Assembly: GCA_006535965.1 (NCBI GenBank) | Contig: QEAR01000001.1 | Span: 124,001-188,000 of the forward strand | Length of the DNA: 64,000 nt | Direction of reading: 5' to 3' | Source of the DNA: Spizellomyces sp. 'palustris' | Taxonomy: Eukaryota > Chytridiomycota > Chytridiomycetes > Spizellomycetales > Spizellomycetaceae | Part shown: piece by piece, positions 37,901 to 50,890 of the stretch | Layout of the letters: every line of letters starts with the position of its first letter | How positions within the stretch are numbered: the stretch's first letter is position 1 | Translations under genes and position numbers: made by a program | Notes under the pieces: generated by a model | The model's input: only the letters and a program-made list of their open reading frames with translations | The model's database searches: none | What the model was told of the DNA's origin: nothing

Positions 37901-38059
37901 AAAACCACCAAAGTCGAACGACGAGACCAACGAGAAGAACAGAATTTCGATAACTTAGTGCAGAAGTACAAGAAGAACTTGTTTGGTGGTGCCAGCAAGG
38001 AGGCATCAGGGGGAAGTACAACAGGTGGGGAAGGGGGGATCAAGAGATGGTTTGCGTAG
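34941..38059 (+). CDS. NOP4: RBM28/NOP4-type nucleolar protein with four or more RRMs
   Basis: Two exons (34941-36430, 36490-38059) encode 1019 residues, longer than yeast Nop4 (685) or human RBM28 (759). RRM1 begins TTLFVSTIPYNATNEQ, RRM2 TTILISGLGADINQ, RRM3 ARLIVRNLPWQC with GKARGFGFVQF, then a long acidic Asp/Glu region (about residues 380-460), RRM4 CTLFIRNLSFDTS with GTGFVCYK, and a later RTRLSVRNLGLKV unit with KGYGFIEF. A very basic Lys-rich C-terminus (KKKKKKPKTTK) acts as nucleolar targeting. The family is needed for 60S subunit assembly. The intron lies inside RRM4. Confidence 0.93.
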
Positions 38060-38221
38060 TCTTACGTATATTTATCATGTTGCAATTTGTGGTTTGGAAT
38101 CGTAATCAAATATGCTTATTAAGAAAAAGGAGACGGCACATGGCAATGATCATACCAGATAGCTAACTCCGAAAAGGAAAGCTTTGCACATCTCACAGGG
38201 GTCACTTCCAGCAAAACGGCA

Positions 38222-39368
38222 TTATGCCCAGCGCCCAATGATGGCCATGGCTAATGCGCCCAACCACAGGAAGAAAAAGTGAAATAGCGTCTCCTTGCTA
38301 GCTGTCCGCAACGTCTGTGCCTGGAAATGGGGCACGACGATGTTTACCAACCCGTCATAGAGTAAAATGCCTGCAGATAAGGCATCGAGAACCCCAGTCG
38401 AGATGAGGGCCTGCGTGGCATTCTCATGATCTAATGGCGGAACAGGGGTTCATCATTCGGTGCATTAATTGTGCACTATGACAAGGACCGGGTAACTTAC
38501 AAGTGTGATTCAAAGCGATTCCTATAATGATGCCCACGGGTGTAGTCAGCGAATAGAACAGAACCATGCCGATTGCTATCAGCTTTTTCTTGAGGTCAGC
38601 GTCCATGACGACAATAGATAGAGCAAGGCCTTCAAAAAACTGATGGAAGCACAATGCGATAAAGAGACCCTTAAACTCCTCCCGCGCGGCACCCAAAGTA
38701 ACTCCGATGATGACAGAGTGGGAGGCGATCCCAAGTTCAAGAACATAGGTCATGACAGTTTTCTCTGCGTCTGCCAAGATCAGACTGTGGACATGTGCGT
38801 CGTCTGCATGGCTGTTCGAATACTGGTGCATGATACAAGGTTCAGGTTGGCCCTCTTCGAGAGTTCTGGTCCTGACATCTTTCGCACACGCGGTGGTTGG
38901 AGTGTCGGAGGTCTTGTGTTTCCCATGATGTAGAATTTGGATGGCGCTGTACTGCATGAAATGCGCAAAAAAGGCACCGAGGAGGGCAATGGCGCCAGCC
39001 CATGCCGAGTAAAGCTGAAAATGGGCTGGCAGGCAGGTATCGGTTAGCTGCATCTGAGCAGGCATCAGCATGTGAATAAAGGCCGTGGAGAGAATTACGC
39101 CTGCCCCAAAGAGCTTGAGACACTGAAATGGGAGCTTCCCAAACTGTAGACGATGGGAAAGATGATGTTCATAGTCTGCGTTTCCTGCCACAACACTCAA
39201 CAACTTGCCCACCTTCTCTTTCGCCGTTCTTCTTCCCAAAATTGGTAGCATGGTTCCCCGAAAGGACAGTGCCATAATGATAAAAATGGCAGCAATATGA
39301 AGTGGCATGTTGTATTCTCCCTCGACCTCCGCCGCACAGAGATCTGCCGCACCACTTTGAGCATCCAT
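38222..39368 (-). CDS. ZIP-family zinc/iron transporter
   Basis: Two exons (38501-39368, 38222-38430) encode 358 residues with about eight membrane segments. TM4 carries the metal-site motif HSVIIGVTLG and TM5 HQFFEGLAL, the ZIP signature of the ZRT/IRT branch. The cytosolic loop between TM3 and TM4 is His-rich (HHGKHK and HADDAHVH). The C-terminus ends in a TM ending IIGRWA. It probably imports zinc or iron at the plasma membrane. It is divergent from the acetyltransferase gene. Confidence 0.93.
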
Positions 39369-39825
39369 TGGATCGTTAGAGAGGGGTTGAAGTGGATCTT
39401 ATTTGAAATAGCGAGAGGAGAGATAGTTGGAGAATTGAACACTTATTGAAGCGGGAGAAGGGGGGTAGATAGAGAGCCGGATTTCCTTTCACTGTAGGGA
39501 CAGTTGCCAAATACTTTTGAAGAGTTAGCGAGGTCATGGCTGTATTTTTACCGACTAACGGATTCTATAATTACCTACTGAATAGTAGCTGTATATCTTA
39601 TTTAATTGACGAGTGAAGGCCTGTAAAGGTTGAGCGACAAAACACCTAAAGACTGGAAAGACCGTTGGGGGGGCAGAGATTCTAGATCATGAATTTTGAG
39701 TGCCTCACCGGTTACTGCGCCTCGCACGAGAATTAAGGTTTTGACGGTATATTGGGTCGCGTTTGCAAATCACAACGTCTATTGGCGAACGACGTGGTGC
39801 CCACTCTTGCTAGTGACCGTGAAGG
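39369..39825. promoter_or_regulatory. Shared 5' region of ZIP transporter and acetyltransferase
   Basis: 457 bases, AT-rich in its middle, between divergent starts. No coding evidence; no zinc-response motif was identified. Confidence 0.4.
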
Positions 39826-40586
39826 ATGGCTTCCGCCTACGGTGCAATAAAGGGCCCACAGTCCAGAGCGGAGCTACCCCTTCCAATGCAGCTGACGCTC
39901 AAGGATGGCTTCACCGCTACACTCAGCAGGGTCGATCCATCTGACACCGATTTGACCGAGCGCATTCGTTTGCTTTTGAATGCAGAGATAGAAACGGGAA
40001 ATACCTATCCCCAGGTGATGGATTGAAGACGAAGCCACGTCATCCTCAGCTCTGTAGTGGCAGGTCTTGTTGCAGTTTCCTGATACCTTGTGACACCAAC
40101 AGGAAGAAAAGTTAGATGAAGCATCTTTTGCAAACTATTTCTTATCCGGCGAAGCTTTTGCTGTTCGCAGGAACTCTGACCATGAACTGCTTGGAACTTT
40201 CTACATCAAACCAAACTTTCCTGGTCGTTGTTCACATGTGAGTGCATTCTGTTTCCCCGAATACCTCCGCCGCGTCCCTCATCCCTCCGTGGCCGTAGAT
40301 ATGCAACGGAGGATTCATAGTCTCAGGAGTATCGCGCGGACTCGGGGTGGGTAGAGAGATGGCAAAAGCTTTCTTAATCTTAGCGCCAATACTGGGATAT
40401 CAAGCATCCATGTTCAATCTTGTCTTTGAAACAAACACTGCGTCGGTGAAGCTCTGGCGATCACTGGGATTTCAGCAGATTGGAAGGGTTCCGAAAGCCG
40501 GTCGTCTCCGACGGAGCGATGGGGAAGGAGAAGTGTATATAGACGCATTGGTCTTCTACTACGATTTTACAACCTTGGCGTCCTGA
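39826..40586 (+). CDS. GNAT N-acetyltransferase, MPR1-like
   Basis: Three exons (39826-40014, 40103-40237, 40299-40586) encode 203 residues. It follows yeast Mpr1 closely: AEIETGNTYPQ, LLGTFYIKPNFPGRCSH, ICNGGFIVSGVSRGLGVG (acetyl-CoA loop), ILAPILGYQASMFNLVFETN and LGFQQIGRVPKAG. Mpr1 acetylates azetidine-2-carboxylate and proline-pathway intermediates and protects from oxidative stress; the substrate here is inferred. The acetyl-CoA loop and adjacent beta-bulge are intact. Confidence 0.88.
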
Positions 40587-40685
40587 GGTTCTCTGAGAAA
40601 GTGCGTTGGCAATCATATTTATGTATTTGGTTCTTGTACAAAAAATCAAGGAAAGCTTGACGCTTGATCTTCACCCCATCTCACT

Positions 40686-43600
40686 CTAATTAGCAAAATC
40701 GGCAATTCCCTCAACATCTACCCTCACACGCCCATCGCTATCCAAACGCGCCCACTTTGTCGTCAATTTCACAGCATCTCCCACAGCATCCTCCACTTCC
40801 CGTCGAATACCTGCTTCGGCTATCCCGTACATGTCTTTTGGAATCCAGAGAGTCAGGGGTGCCGAACGTGCAGATGGTGGCGACAGCTGTTCAGTAAAGT
40901 CTGAGGGTCCAAGATAATGTCGCTGCGGATTGGCCATTGCGGAAGCGTTCAGCCGCGGGGAGGTTGAAGGCCCTGGCTCCGGGTCCATATCAGAATCGGG
41001 ATTTGAGGCATTTGATTCGGAATCGTCGCTGGCTGCTATCGACTCAGACCTCAGAATGATGGGTTTGTCTAAATATAACTGATCCGTTTGCGGTACTGGA
41101 TGTTCGGTAGGATGCTCCTGTTGCTGTTTGGACTCGGAAATTGTTTCCGCGCTTGTCCCGGCTTTTCTTGACTTGTACCGCATCTTCACCTTTGCAAGCA
41201 CCTTGTGCATGCGTTCAGTCGCCTTTCTAGTTGTCCGTTGATTCCATTTCAGGATCTTCGCTGAGACTTTGGCAATTTCGTTCTCGTTTCGGCGCACCCC
41301 ATCGCATACATACATTCCTGGCTCCGCATCCCCTACCTCACCCGTTCCAATGATTCTTTCTTCCATTTTCAAAACAGCCTTAGCCGGGGCCGCGGCCATA
41401 AGGGGTTTGTAAAGGTCAGCGTGACGGTGGCATAAAACGGTTACAGCCAGAGCAATCGCCATGATTGCGCTTTGAGCGAATGCCCTCTTCAAAAGGAAAA
41501 GACCCAGCAACACGAGCTGGTGAAGGTACACGCCCACGAAAAGCTGTCGAGCGGCTGTATGCAGGTATAGTCCACCGGTTTGAGCCAAATGGCTGTAGAC
41601 GTATCTGTGGAAAACGGCAAAAAATGAGCCGCATGCATATCGTAGACAACATGAAGAATCCTTACTTACTGCATCTGATACCCATAAGCAACAGCATAAG
41701 ATCCAAAGTACAAAACTACAAAAACGAGTACCAGCGGTGCAACTGTACAATAGGTCAATCCTACCGTCGCGACGAAGGAATGCTGAGCCATGATTGGTCC
41801 GGGCATGAACACATTTGTCTTGGACCATTCCTTGATACCCCGCGGTGTGACACCGAACAATCTCAACAGAGTTGGCTTAAGGATCAGAGTGGCGAGCTGC
41901 AGTAACTCGCCGGATGGACCACCGAGAGCGAGCAGCATGATGTAGTTGACGAAAAAATTTGAGACGGTCGGAATTGATGTGGCTAAAATGGAGAGAATCC
42001 GGGAAGGATATTCTATCATGTTCACAACGGCTGTGAATAACGAACCGGATATGGTTATCACCAGGAGAATGTTGAAAACCTGTGAGGGGTCAAGCGATGA
42101 GTAGGATTGAGAGGTCGTGGTAAGACAAATAGTAAGTTACCAGAAATATGTAATAGAAGACCAACAGGCGTCTTTCGATCTGAGTATATGTTGGTTGTCC
42201 AGCAAAATGTGACAAACCTGCACAACCGACGAACTTCAGTGAATAAAGACAAAGCGACACGTGCGATAGAAATACAGAAACTGACGTCTCATGATTATGG
42301 GAATCAGCTGAAATACCACGGATACTGCGACCGTCGGGACAACACCTTGAATGACTCCTCTCACAGCAGGACTAAAATTGTTGAAGAAGTGCAAGAAAGG
42401 GGCGTACTGAAGCAGAGATAAATCCAACTGATCTCTGTAACTGAGGTACTTCAAAACTTACGTAGATCAATTTATCAAGAGAAGCAAGGGAGGATAAAAA
42501 GGTAGCTGCATGATGGGAAAAAAACGTCAGCACCCAAGCTATGAATTCAGTACAGTCTGTACTTACTGATGGTAGCCCAGAAAACTGTCAAGGTCAACGT
42601 TACTGCCGTCGTAAGCAGCATTCTGCCGCGTCTTTGCAAATACGGCACATCCAGATTCTCCCAGCTAAATCGATTGAGGACGTTTAATAGTCTCGAATAT
42701 GATCTTCTACTAACAACATCTTACATAACGTCATCAGGGTTTACACACGCATAGCGATCAGCCATTACTCCAGGCCTGTCGTGTATATGGGCAAGAGCGG
42801 CAACGTGAGGGGAAAATATGTCTGTAAAAAGGACGAATGCGGCGCCTTGGTAAGATTTTTCCGAAGAACCGAGTCGGAGAAGCCTCTTGGTGTGCTTTCT
42901 GCACGCCGCCTGAAGTGTTTGGAGGCTTGTACTTATTGCGTCTGCTTTAGGCCCGAGAACGTACATTTTGCGACGTGTTGGGCGGCGCACAGAGAGAGGA
43001 GATGGTGACGGTGGCAATGTCGTGGACGATCGCCCTGCGACCTCCGTCTCTTCGTTGGGTATGGGCATATCTATACATTCATCCCGCAGAAAAGATGGAT
43101 CAATGCTGCGCACAAACATCTCTCGCCGTTCTTCCAGAGAGCTGTCAGGAGCAATATGAATGGCGATCGAATTGTCCATTTTATCGGTGCATGGATTATC
43201 CGTTTGCTCGTCAGAGAACCCCTTGACATCGTATTCGTCTGGCGATGTCTCCATTTCCGTTGTATGATCTACGCCTGACACGAGAGGTCGTTCGACGGGA
43301 CGCTCCTCATTGTCGCGATGACGAATTTCTTGCATCTACGGTGGAATAATACGTAAGATCGAAACATATGATAGAGTGGGCTTTTATCATGCGAATCCTG
43401 TAAGCGCACCTCTGTGCCAATCTCTTCTTCATGTGCTCCCTGTTCCAGATCTGGCGTGATACTACCCTTCCGTCTATTGCCTCCTCGCTTTCGCATAATG
43501 TTTTGCAAGTATTTTGTTATCTCCTTCTCGACGGCATCTCTTGCAGTACGACGTTTCTCCGCATATCGCTCCAATGTTTTGCTTCTTTTCAATGCCACCA

Positions 43601-44466
43601 CTGCGTGAATACATCCCGGTTGAACGCGGTCGAATAGGCGGTGGAGTTTCGTGGGATCGCGAAGACGTCTGGGAATGTCCCGAATGAGGAGAGAGTAACC
43701 GGATACCGAGAGGCGCTGGTCGTTGCTTAAAAGAAAGGAATGCCGGAGTTTCGTTGCTTTGGCCAGGAGTTGTTGGATGGTAAACATGCACGCAACTTTT
43801 CCGAGTTTTAGCACCTACGTTATGACTGTCTGCCGTCTTGCTAATGAAAGTACTCACGACTGTAAACCCAACTGACTACCAGATGCGCCCATAGTCTAAC
43901 CGTCTCCCACGGCGCAATATTTGCCAGCGTCAAGCAGTTCAATCCGACAAGGCTCTGTCCACCAGTCGCGTGTATTGGGAACAAGGTGATGATAGCCAGT
44001 CCAGCCAAAGATCCGAAAAATTTGAACATTGCCCGCATGTAAAATACTGCTGCGTAGGCATCATGTCCGCATTTCTCTATGAGTGTTTCCTCGGAGGCCC
44101 ATATGCAGGATTTGAGGAGTTCTAACCCCTTGAGTGATGATGTACGTTGTCTGGATTCGATGATCCTTCAGCGGATCTGCCGAAACTGATAAGACTCTTT
44201 TCTTCACGAACCTTTCTGGAAGCAGATATGTCCTTGGAGAATAAACCAGTGGCACACGGGTTCTCAGTACCCAGAAAGCCCCATAGAAGCCTATCTATAT
44301 TGTTCAAAAGATCTTGTTAAAGCCGAGCCAAGACGTTGGAAAAACCTAGGTGTCCCAAACATACGGCAACCAGACTATTGAAAGTCAATGCAGACACAAA
44401 GGTTGGAATACTCGTTTGGCCTGCAGATTCTAGAATTTCTTGCTGGCTGGGTGGGACACCAGACAT
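40686..44466 (-). CDS. CSC1/TMEM63-type mechanosensitive (OSCA) channel
   Basis: Multi-exon gene; the ATG at 44466 (MSGVPPSQQEILESAG) precedes a first membrane segment (FVSALTFNSLVAVC), then MVYSPRTYLLPERF and WAHLVVSWVYS. A long cytosolic region holds GAAFVLFTDIFSPHVAALAH. The pore region includes SIPTVSNFFVNYIMLLAL and GPIMAQHSFVATVGLTYC. The C-terminal cytosolic tail (from about 41420 down) is long and acidic, ending RVDVEGIADFAN. The family forms osmo/stretch-gated cation channels in the plasma membrane. Inner exon borders are approximate. It diverges from ARL6. Confidence 0.88.
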
Positions 44467-44789
44467 AGCTAAAATATGTATGAAGAGCAAGATCGGAGCA
44501 AGATCGATCAGCACTTAGTTCAGCCAAACGACCTTTCCAAAACTCCAGTCAAAAATGATATCAGGCCCGGACTGGATAAGGTTATTTGTTTTGCGTGTGA
44601 CCCCCATATGCTTGTCCTTATATGACGTTTATTTTTTGGGATATCCTCTTATGACTGCTTTCAGCTGTCCTCAAACGTTGGCGGACGGGTATGAACGCGC
44701 TACGTAAGCATCTTTAGCATCTGGCTGGTGATCGCAGACACAAACAGGTCTCGTTGTTGACGCACCCGCTCATCTTCCTTATTGCCAAC
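44467..44789. promoter_or_regulatory. Shared 5' region of CSC1-type channel and ARL6
   Basis: 323 bases between divergent starts; no coding evidence. Confidence 0.4.
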
Positions 44790-45567
44790 ATGGGATTCTG
44801 GACAGCATTCTTAACAACCCTCGGGATCATCCGCCGGCGGGTCTCAATTCTCATACTCGGCCTCGACAACAGCGGCAAAACGACCATCATCGCTCACTTC
44901 ATTCGTGCGTCATCAGTGCCTGCGGCCCCCTCTCCAAACTCGCCGCCCCCAATTGTTCCAACCGTCGGCTTTTCCTTGGAGAAGTTCGACTACGAGAACT
45001 TGAACTTCACTGTCTTTGACATGTCGGGACAGGGCCGGTATCGGGAGCTCTGGAAACATTACTATGATGACACGGATGGACTAGTCTGGGTTTTGGATGC
45101 TGGGGATAAGGAAAGGATGGCGGTAGTTCGTAAAGAATTATGGACCGTTTTGAGTCATAAAGGTCCGGCCTATTTTGGCAAACTTAGATTCGCCCCAAAA
45201 TAGCTGACTCCTCTCTCCAGTCTTGCAGCAAAAGAAGATACCGATAGTCTTTTTTGCCAATAAAATGGATTTGGAGGGGTCCCTGACACCGCAAGAATGC
45301 ATTGCCGCGTTGGGATTAGAGGAAATCAGGGACCGTACTTGGAACATTATGTGGGTGCCATTGTGTGGTCTTGAATGAAGGTTCCCTGTACTAAACGCAA
45401 GCGTGATGTGGCTTTGCTTGGCATCTTAACAGTTCATCGAGTGCCGTGAATGGAGAAGGACTAAATAGAGGGCTCGAATGGCTGGCAGGTACCTTTGGTG
45501 ATGAGGACACTGTCATCTATATACGTCCAGCTCACATCAGTTCACAGGTCAGCTAAAAAAACGATAA
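44790..45567 (+). CDS. ARL6: ARL6/BBS3 small GTPase of the BBSome
   Basis: Four exons (44790-45162, 45221-45350, 45433-45488, 45548-45567) encode 192 residues. MGFW at the N-terminus keeps Gly2. The P-loop is GLDNSGKT, switch I PTVGFSLEKF, switch II FDMSGQGRYRELW and the base motif FANKMDLEG; GEGLNRGLEWL is the C-terminal helix as in human ARL6 (GEGLQEGVDWL). A Pro/Ser-rich insertion of about eight residues sits between the P-loop helix and switch I. ARL6-GTP recruits the BBSome to membranes at the cilium base; retention fits a flagellated zoospore. Confidence 0.93.
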
Positions 45568-45683
45568 CCTGGCAACCGGAATTCGACACGAAAAACATGA
45601 TCGAGGATATATTGTACAAAGATGAGGCTCTAACCCCAAAGAGTTTACGTGATTTATAACAGGCAAGCACAAACGTTACGTAT

Positions 45684-48600
45684 CTAATCGTCCCCCAGGA
45701 CAAATTCCACACCATCCTCTCGCACTCTATGATGACGCGATTCCATATCTGGTGGCCCAAAAGCATGGTCAGATTCGCCATTACTTTTTCCCGGGGCGTC
45801 GACCTCTATTATGTCTTCGCGGACGGCAAAATTCTGATCGTAATCAATGTCGGCCTTAACTCCTCGGGCATCTCTAAGGAGGTCGAGAAGCTCGTTGGCG
45901 CCCTCAAGGGATCTGAAAACCAAGTCCCAGTAGCGTTCATTGGGAGGGGTAGGCGCGGTGGTCGAGGGTGGTCTATTGGGCCTAGCCATCGACTCTGTAG
46001 TTACATCATCACCTGCCTGGGGAACGCTCCTCTGCTCAATTGAGGCCTCGTCCACACTCGGGAGCTTTCGGTCGCCAAACACAATCCTGACCCACCATCC
46101 CCATCCAGCCGTATTTCCTTCTACCTCCTCTGATTCTTTACCCCATGTCCATTCCCGTGTCCTTCCCTTCCCAGCGAAATCTCGGCGTTTCCCTTTTCTC
46201 CATACACCTACATAACCATTCTGTACCACATCTCCTTCCCCTCTTCCTGTACCGTTCCATCTCCACGTTCGCCATCGCTCGCAGCGTACCACATTGTCCA
46301 CCTTTCCAATATCTATGACACGCGATACCATTCCTACCGCATCGCTGATGAGTCCTTTCATATCATCAGATGTTTTCGCGGAGGAGCGCGAGTTCACCGA
46401 TTCGTTTACCCATTGCGGAACATTCGTTTCAGGTGGGAAAATAATCGGAGGCCATACGTCGTGTCGCTCCACAAATAGGTATATAAACTCCTTCGTGGCT
46501 GCCAGTGTCAATGGGTGAACGGCAATAGCTGGGGGAGAAGATGCAGATACTGGGTGTATGACGTTGAGAAAACCAACAAGGAGGTATGTCTTCAGGAAAT
46601 CAGCCGGAGTTTTGGTGTCTTGAACAGATCCCATGACATTCAGAGCGGGATCCTCGTCCTCCTCTGTGAGCAAAGATGTGGCCAACGTCTTCGTGGAAGA
46701 TGGGGAAGCAGACAGCCGTGAGTGAGGAGTCTCAACTACTTCACGTTTCCCAAGTAATACTCGTCCGAGCCATCCACCGCTTGAAGTGATACTAATCTTG
46801 TCGCCTGCCCTCGCGGAGAGCCACTCGAAAGGATAACCTGCTTCCTTCTTTCCCCTCCGTGCCAGCACCCGTTCTTTAATATCCAGTAAAGCCCATTCCA
46901 CATTCTGGTTAACAACGTTGGATCCTCCCTCATCACCTGAATCATTTCGCAAACATTGAACGAACGCATTGAGAAAGCCTGCGGTGACATCCTTATCCCT
47001 AGTGACCACCACGACGCTCTCCCACTGTCCACCATCTCCATGGCGGCTGGATTCACCTGGTCCCATACCACCTGGTCCTATAGGGTGCACACCACTTCCA
47101 AAGCTTCCGCCTCCGCTACTAGCGGGTGGGCCAGCACGAACATAGTAGCGAACAACGAAATATTGCCGATTGGGACCAACGTCGATTCGAGGAATACTTT
47201 TGAGCCGCACACACCGCACGAGCCGTATAAAAGACGAAATATCTGAGTCATAGCGGGTTTCTTGCGCGTCTTGGTTCTTATTGCCAGTGAAGGGAAAGCG
47301 AAACTTTGGCTCGAAGATATATAGTCGCCGGTTGGTTAGCAGCACATAACACGGACGCTGGGCAGGTATGTACGTCGGCGCTCTCCAAAGTTCGTGATCC
47401 CCAGTAGTGGATGTAAACCACCCAGTTTGTCGGCTTTTGGTCCGACTGATATCATTCGGTATTTGCACAACGCATGATGCGGGTATCCAGCACAGGCACT
47501 TCTCTTCATCCCCATCCCTCAAGACATTGAGGACTAAGTAGAGCTTCAAGGGATTCGTCAAGGTGATGAATGGTATCGTCGGGGCACTAGGGACCTGATG
47601 GCCCCCGGGTCTTTGACCCGATGCCATCCATGCTGGCATGGAAGCGCAAGTGACCCCCGATTCTGCAACCGATCGAGTCACGCCGCCTGCTCGCCCATAC
47701 GCAGGTGCAGTAGCAAAAGATCGCCCACCGCTTCGAGTTGATACAGAGGGTGACGTATTGGAACGCAAGGGACGAGAAAGTATAAGGGGTGGTGGTGGTG
47801 GAGGGCTAAAACTTGCAACGGTTGCTGCGGTAGTAGCCTCCGCACTCAGCTTCTTCAATTTGGCTTTCTCCCCTTCCACTAGAGTAACAAACCGGTCACC
47901 TAATCCGAGTGACGGTAAATTTGATTGCATGCGTCCTTTCTTTCCTGTCATTGCATCGCCTATAGCACTACCGGGATGGTAACTCTTGACTCCCTGAAAT
48001 TCGTCCCTTGAACCTGCCTCAACATCTGGCCCAGAAGCAGTGCGACGCACAGAGAACGCTTGGGCCGGTGGCTCTGAATGTAATTTGGTAGGTCCTTCGT
48101 TGGGTGCTAGAGCCAGCCACTTCACGTTTCCATTCGTTGCTCCACTCCGGACTGAAGCCGTGTCACCGCCCGCCCGCCCATGATCAAAGAGACGACGATA
48201 CGGGCCAATATTTGCTATGTGAGTCCCAACCGTGGGGACCGGTTCAAGACGCGGTAGAGGGGTAACTGGCTTTGGCGGCACGGGTGAGGCAACGCGGGGC
48301 TGTGCGGAAGTTTCTGGTAAAGGAGTCGCCACGTTATCATGGATATGCAGCACGTCTAGAGGTGATGCTGTTGGAGGCAGCACGGTGTCGGTCGGGGCCC
48401 TATGCAATTCTGTGTTTGATGCTTTTGCATCTTCGCGCCCAACCGCAGGCGTCTCGGAAAACTCTAATGCCTCCGACAGGGATAAGTGACTTGGAGTCGG
48501 TGTGACAATTGGGGAAGGGGTTATATTTGGCGATGTTATGGGCGATCCAATCGATGACATGCCATCCCCTTGAGCAGATAATGTGGACATGCTCAATTGA

Positions 48601-50631
48601 GCTCTTGACTCTCTATTTTCCTTGAGCTTCCGAGTCTTGTGACCACTTGTTGATTTCCCTTTGCCCGATTTTTTCCCAGCCCTGTTAACGACCAGATCCG
48701 CCGAGTCGACGATTGGCTTCTCGTACGTTATTATGATACTATTGGCCTCAATTGTTTTTTCAATCTCTGCAAAGCGTTGAACCCGCCTTGACGGGCCAGG
48801 CGAGAGAGAAATTGACGGAATTTCCTCTCCTGCTGTTGGTGATGTACTAGGGAGCTCCATTTGCGGGGCTTTGAGATCTCCATTGTGGACCTTTGATTTT
48901 CCCGGCCTCCGTTTCTTCCTCCCTACTTTCCTGCCGGTCTTCTCGGACAGTAGCGATGGCAAGTCGCTAGCTCGACTTGTTATGTCGTCATCGATTACGC
49001 TCTCTGAGTTATCTCGGGACAGAACAGATCTGGTCTTCCCGCCCGAAACCCGTAGCGGTGGTGAAGAGCGGGGTTGAGAGGGGGCTGCTGCAACAGTTAG
49101 GTTCGCTTTGATGACTTTCTTCTCGGCAGCGGACGGCGGAACACCATCGAGCAGTAAACCCAAGGCGCGAGACTTAAAATAAGTGAAGATATTCGTACGG
49201 TAATTCGGCTTCGGAAAGACAAAGCGATCAGAAAATACCAAGCACTAGGAAATTGCAGAAAAGAATACTAACCAACTTGGTTAAAGGGTTATCTGCAATC
49301 CAGATCTCATCAACATCCATCAGAGAAGCTAATCTCCCCACTTCATACACGTCCCAAATTTTATTTTCCGCAACGTTCAATGTTCTTAGTCTTGCCAAAC
49401 TCTCGACACCTAAGAGATTCTCCAGTGCGTTGGCTTTCAACAGCAGTGAAGCAACATTTCGCAATCGATCTTCTGCCCCGGACAAGGACGTGATACGATT
49501 CCCGGAAAGATCGACATAGGACAAATCGGCTAGAGCAGATAAAGCAGGAGGAACAACCGTGAGCGCGTTGGACGACAAGTCAACATGGGTACATCGTGGG
49601 ATATGCGAGATGAGGCTGGAAGGGACTTCCTGGAGTGAATTGCCAGGTAGGATCAAATGGGTCAACAGCGGTAAACGGGCACTTGGGTTGTCATCATCAA
49701 CGTGTATATATGATGACTTCCTTCGAGTCGGTCGATTTGACCTAGTCACAATATCGAGCGCCTCCGAATCTTCAATCGGGCTATTCGCTTTGCCTTCCAC
49801 CTCCAGGGCGGCCACGAGATCTTCAGCATCAGTCAGAGCGTATCGACATGTCAGCGCCCGCAACATTTCCCTCACTTGACCCCAGCTGCCTATCACGCGA
49901 GGATTTGTTGCATCCAATTCAATAGCGACCAAGGAGCTAAATGGCGTCAGATCCACACATGAGGATGAAGGTGGGTCGAATCCCTCGATGTTATTACGGC
50001 GAACGGGCGCTATTCGGAGGACTGGAAGAGTTTCGAAAAATTTGTAGAGATAAAGGGTATCCTCCTCGACCGTAGTGATCGAGGATGGACTTGCCGTATA
50101 GGATGTGCCCGACCATATAAGGGACAAATATGAGCTACCTTGCGTAGATGACGGTATTGATGGGGCTGTAGTGGATTGAGATGGCAATGGTGGATGTGGG
50201 CCAGTCGTTCGAGTAGCCAAGTAGTCTTTTATGTCAGAAGAATTCCGGAACAATATATGCATATAAGCTAGGTGATAAGGGTCCATGGCAAAGGACATCC
50301 GCATCCCGTTTTCTCCATTAGCTGCAGAAATTGTGTCTCTGTCTTTTGCAGGAGCAGACGACGTTCCGAAACCAAGCGCTGAGAACACTGAGGCAAGAGC
50401 GGTAATGGACGATGCTTGGGACGATGGGTCAGCATCATTTGTGGCTGCCTTACTATTGTCGGTGTTATGTATGTCAAAGCTTTGCCGACGTCTTCTGTGC
50501 TGTGGAGTTCCTGGCAAGCCGTCGTCCAACTCCTCTACTAGTTGCCGAGCTGACGCTAATATATTTGGCCCATGCTCCCGAATATGTGCAGCAAGGCTCC
50601 GAACAAATTGGTCGCCTGGAATATCCTGCAT
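45684..50631 (-). CDS. Giant LRR and PH-like scaffold protein (STK11IP-like)
   Basis: Two large exons (49273-50631 and 45684-49208) joined in phase encode about 1627 residues. The N-terminal third ends in leucine-rich repeats (LTHLILPGNSLQEVPSSL, CTHVDLSSNALTVVP, LSYVDLSGNRITSL, LRTLNVAENKIWDV) with an LRR cap IWIADNPLTKLPNYRT, the layout of STK11IP/LIP1. A long disordered Ser/Pro/Thr middle follows. A PH-like part (LKLYLVLNVL, PCYVLLTNRRLYIFEP, QYFVVRYYV) is near residues 1000-1150. Basic KKRRPGKSK lies at about residue 520. The function is unknown; lysosomal/LKB1-related signalling is only suggested by the LRR match. Confidence 0.7.
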
Positions 50632-50890
50632 GCTAGTGGAATCTGCTCGCAAGCAGGCGGAGAGGAGATGAGGTGCGAAAATAACGGTAGGGCGACTGGC
50701 GTGAGCTCATCACCAGTTGTACCCCCGACGACGACTGTGCCATGCCGTGCCACCATTAGATTGCAAGCTGACCGTGAGAAACGTCGATGATGAGAAGCGC
50801 GAACTTTAGAACCCAAGTTGGTAGTGGGCATGCGGCCATGTTCCAAGTTGAAGTTGGAAATTCTGCTGCTTCACCTCGCATCTTAAACCA
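50632..50890. promoter_or_regulatory. Shared 5' region of LRR protein and METAP1D
   Basis: 259 bases between divergent starts; no coding evidence. Confidence 0.35.

Noticed and set aside
35573-38043. Long antisense frames opposite RBM28
   Set aside because: They mirror the codon bias of the real RRM gene; no domain is seen in them.
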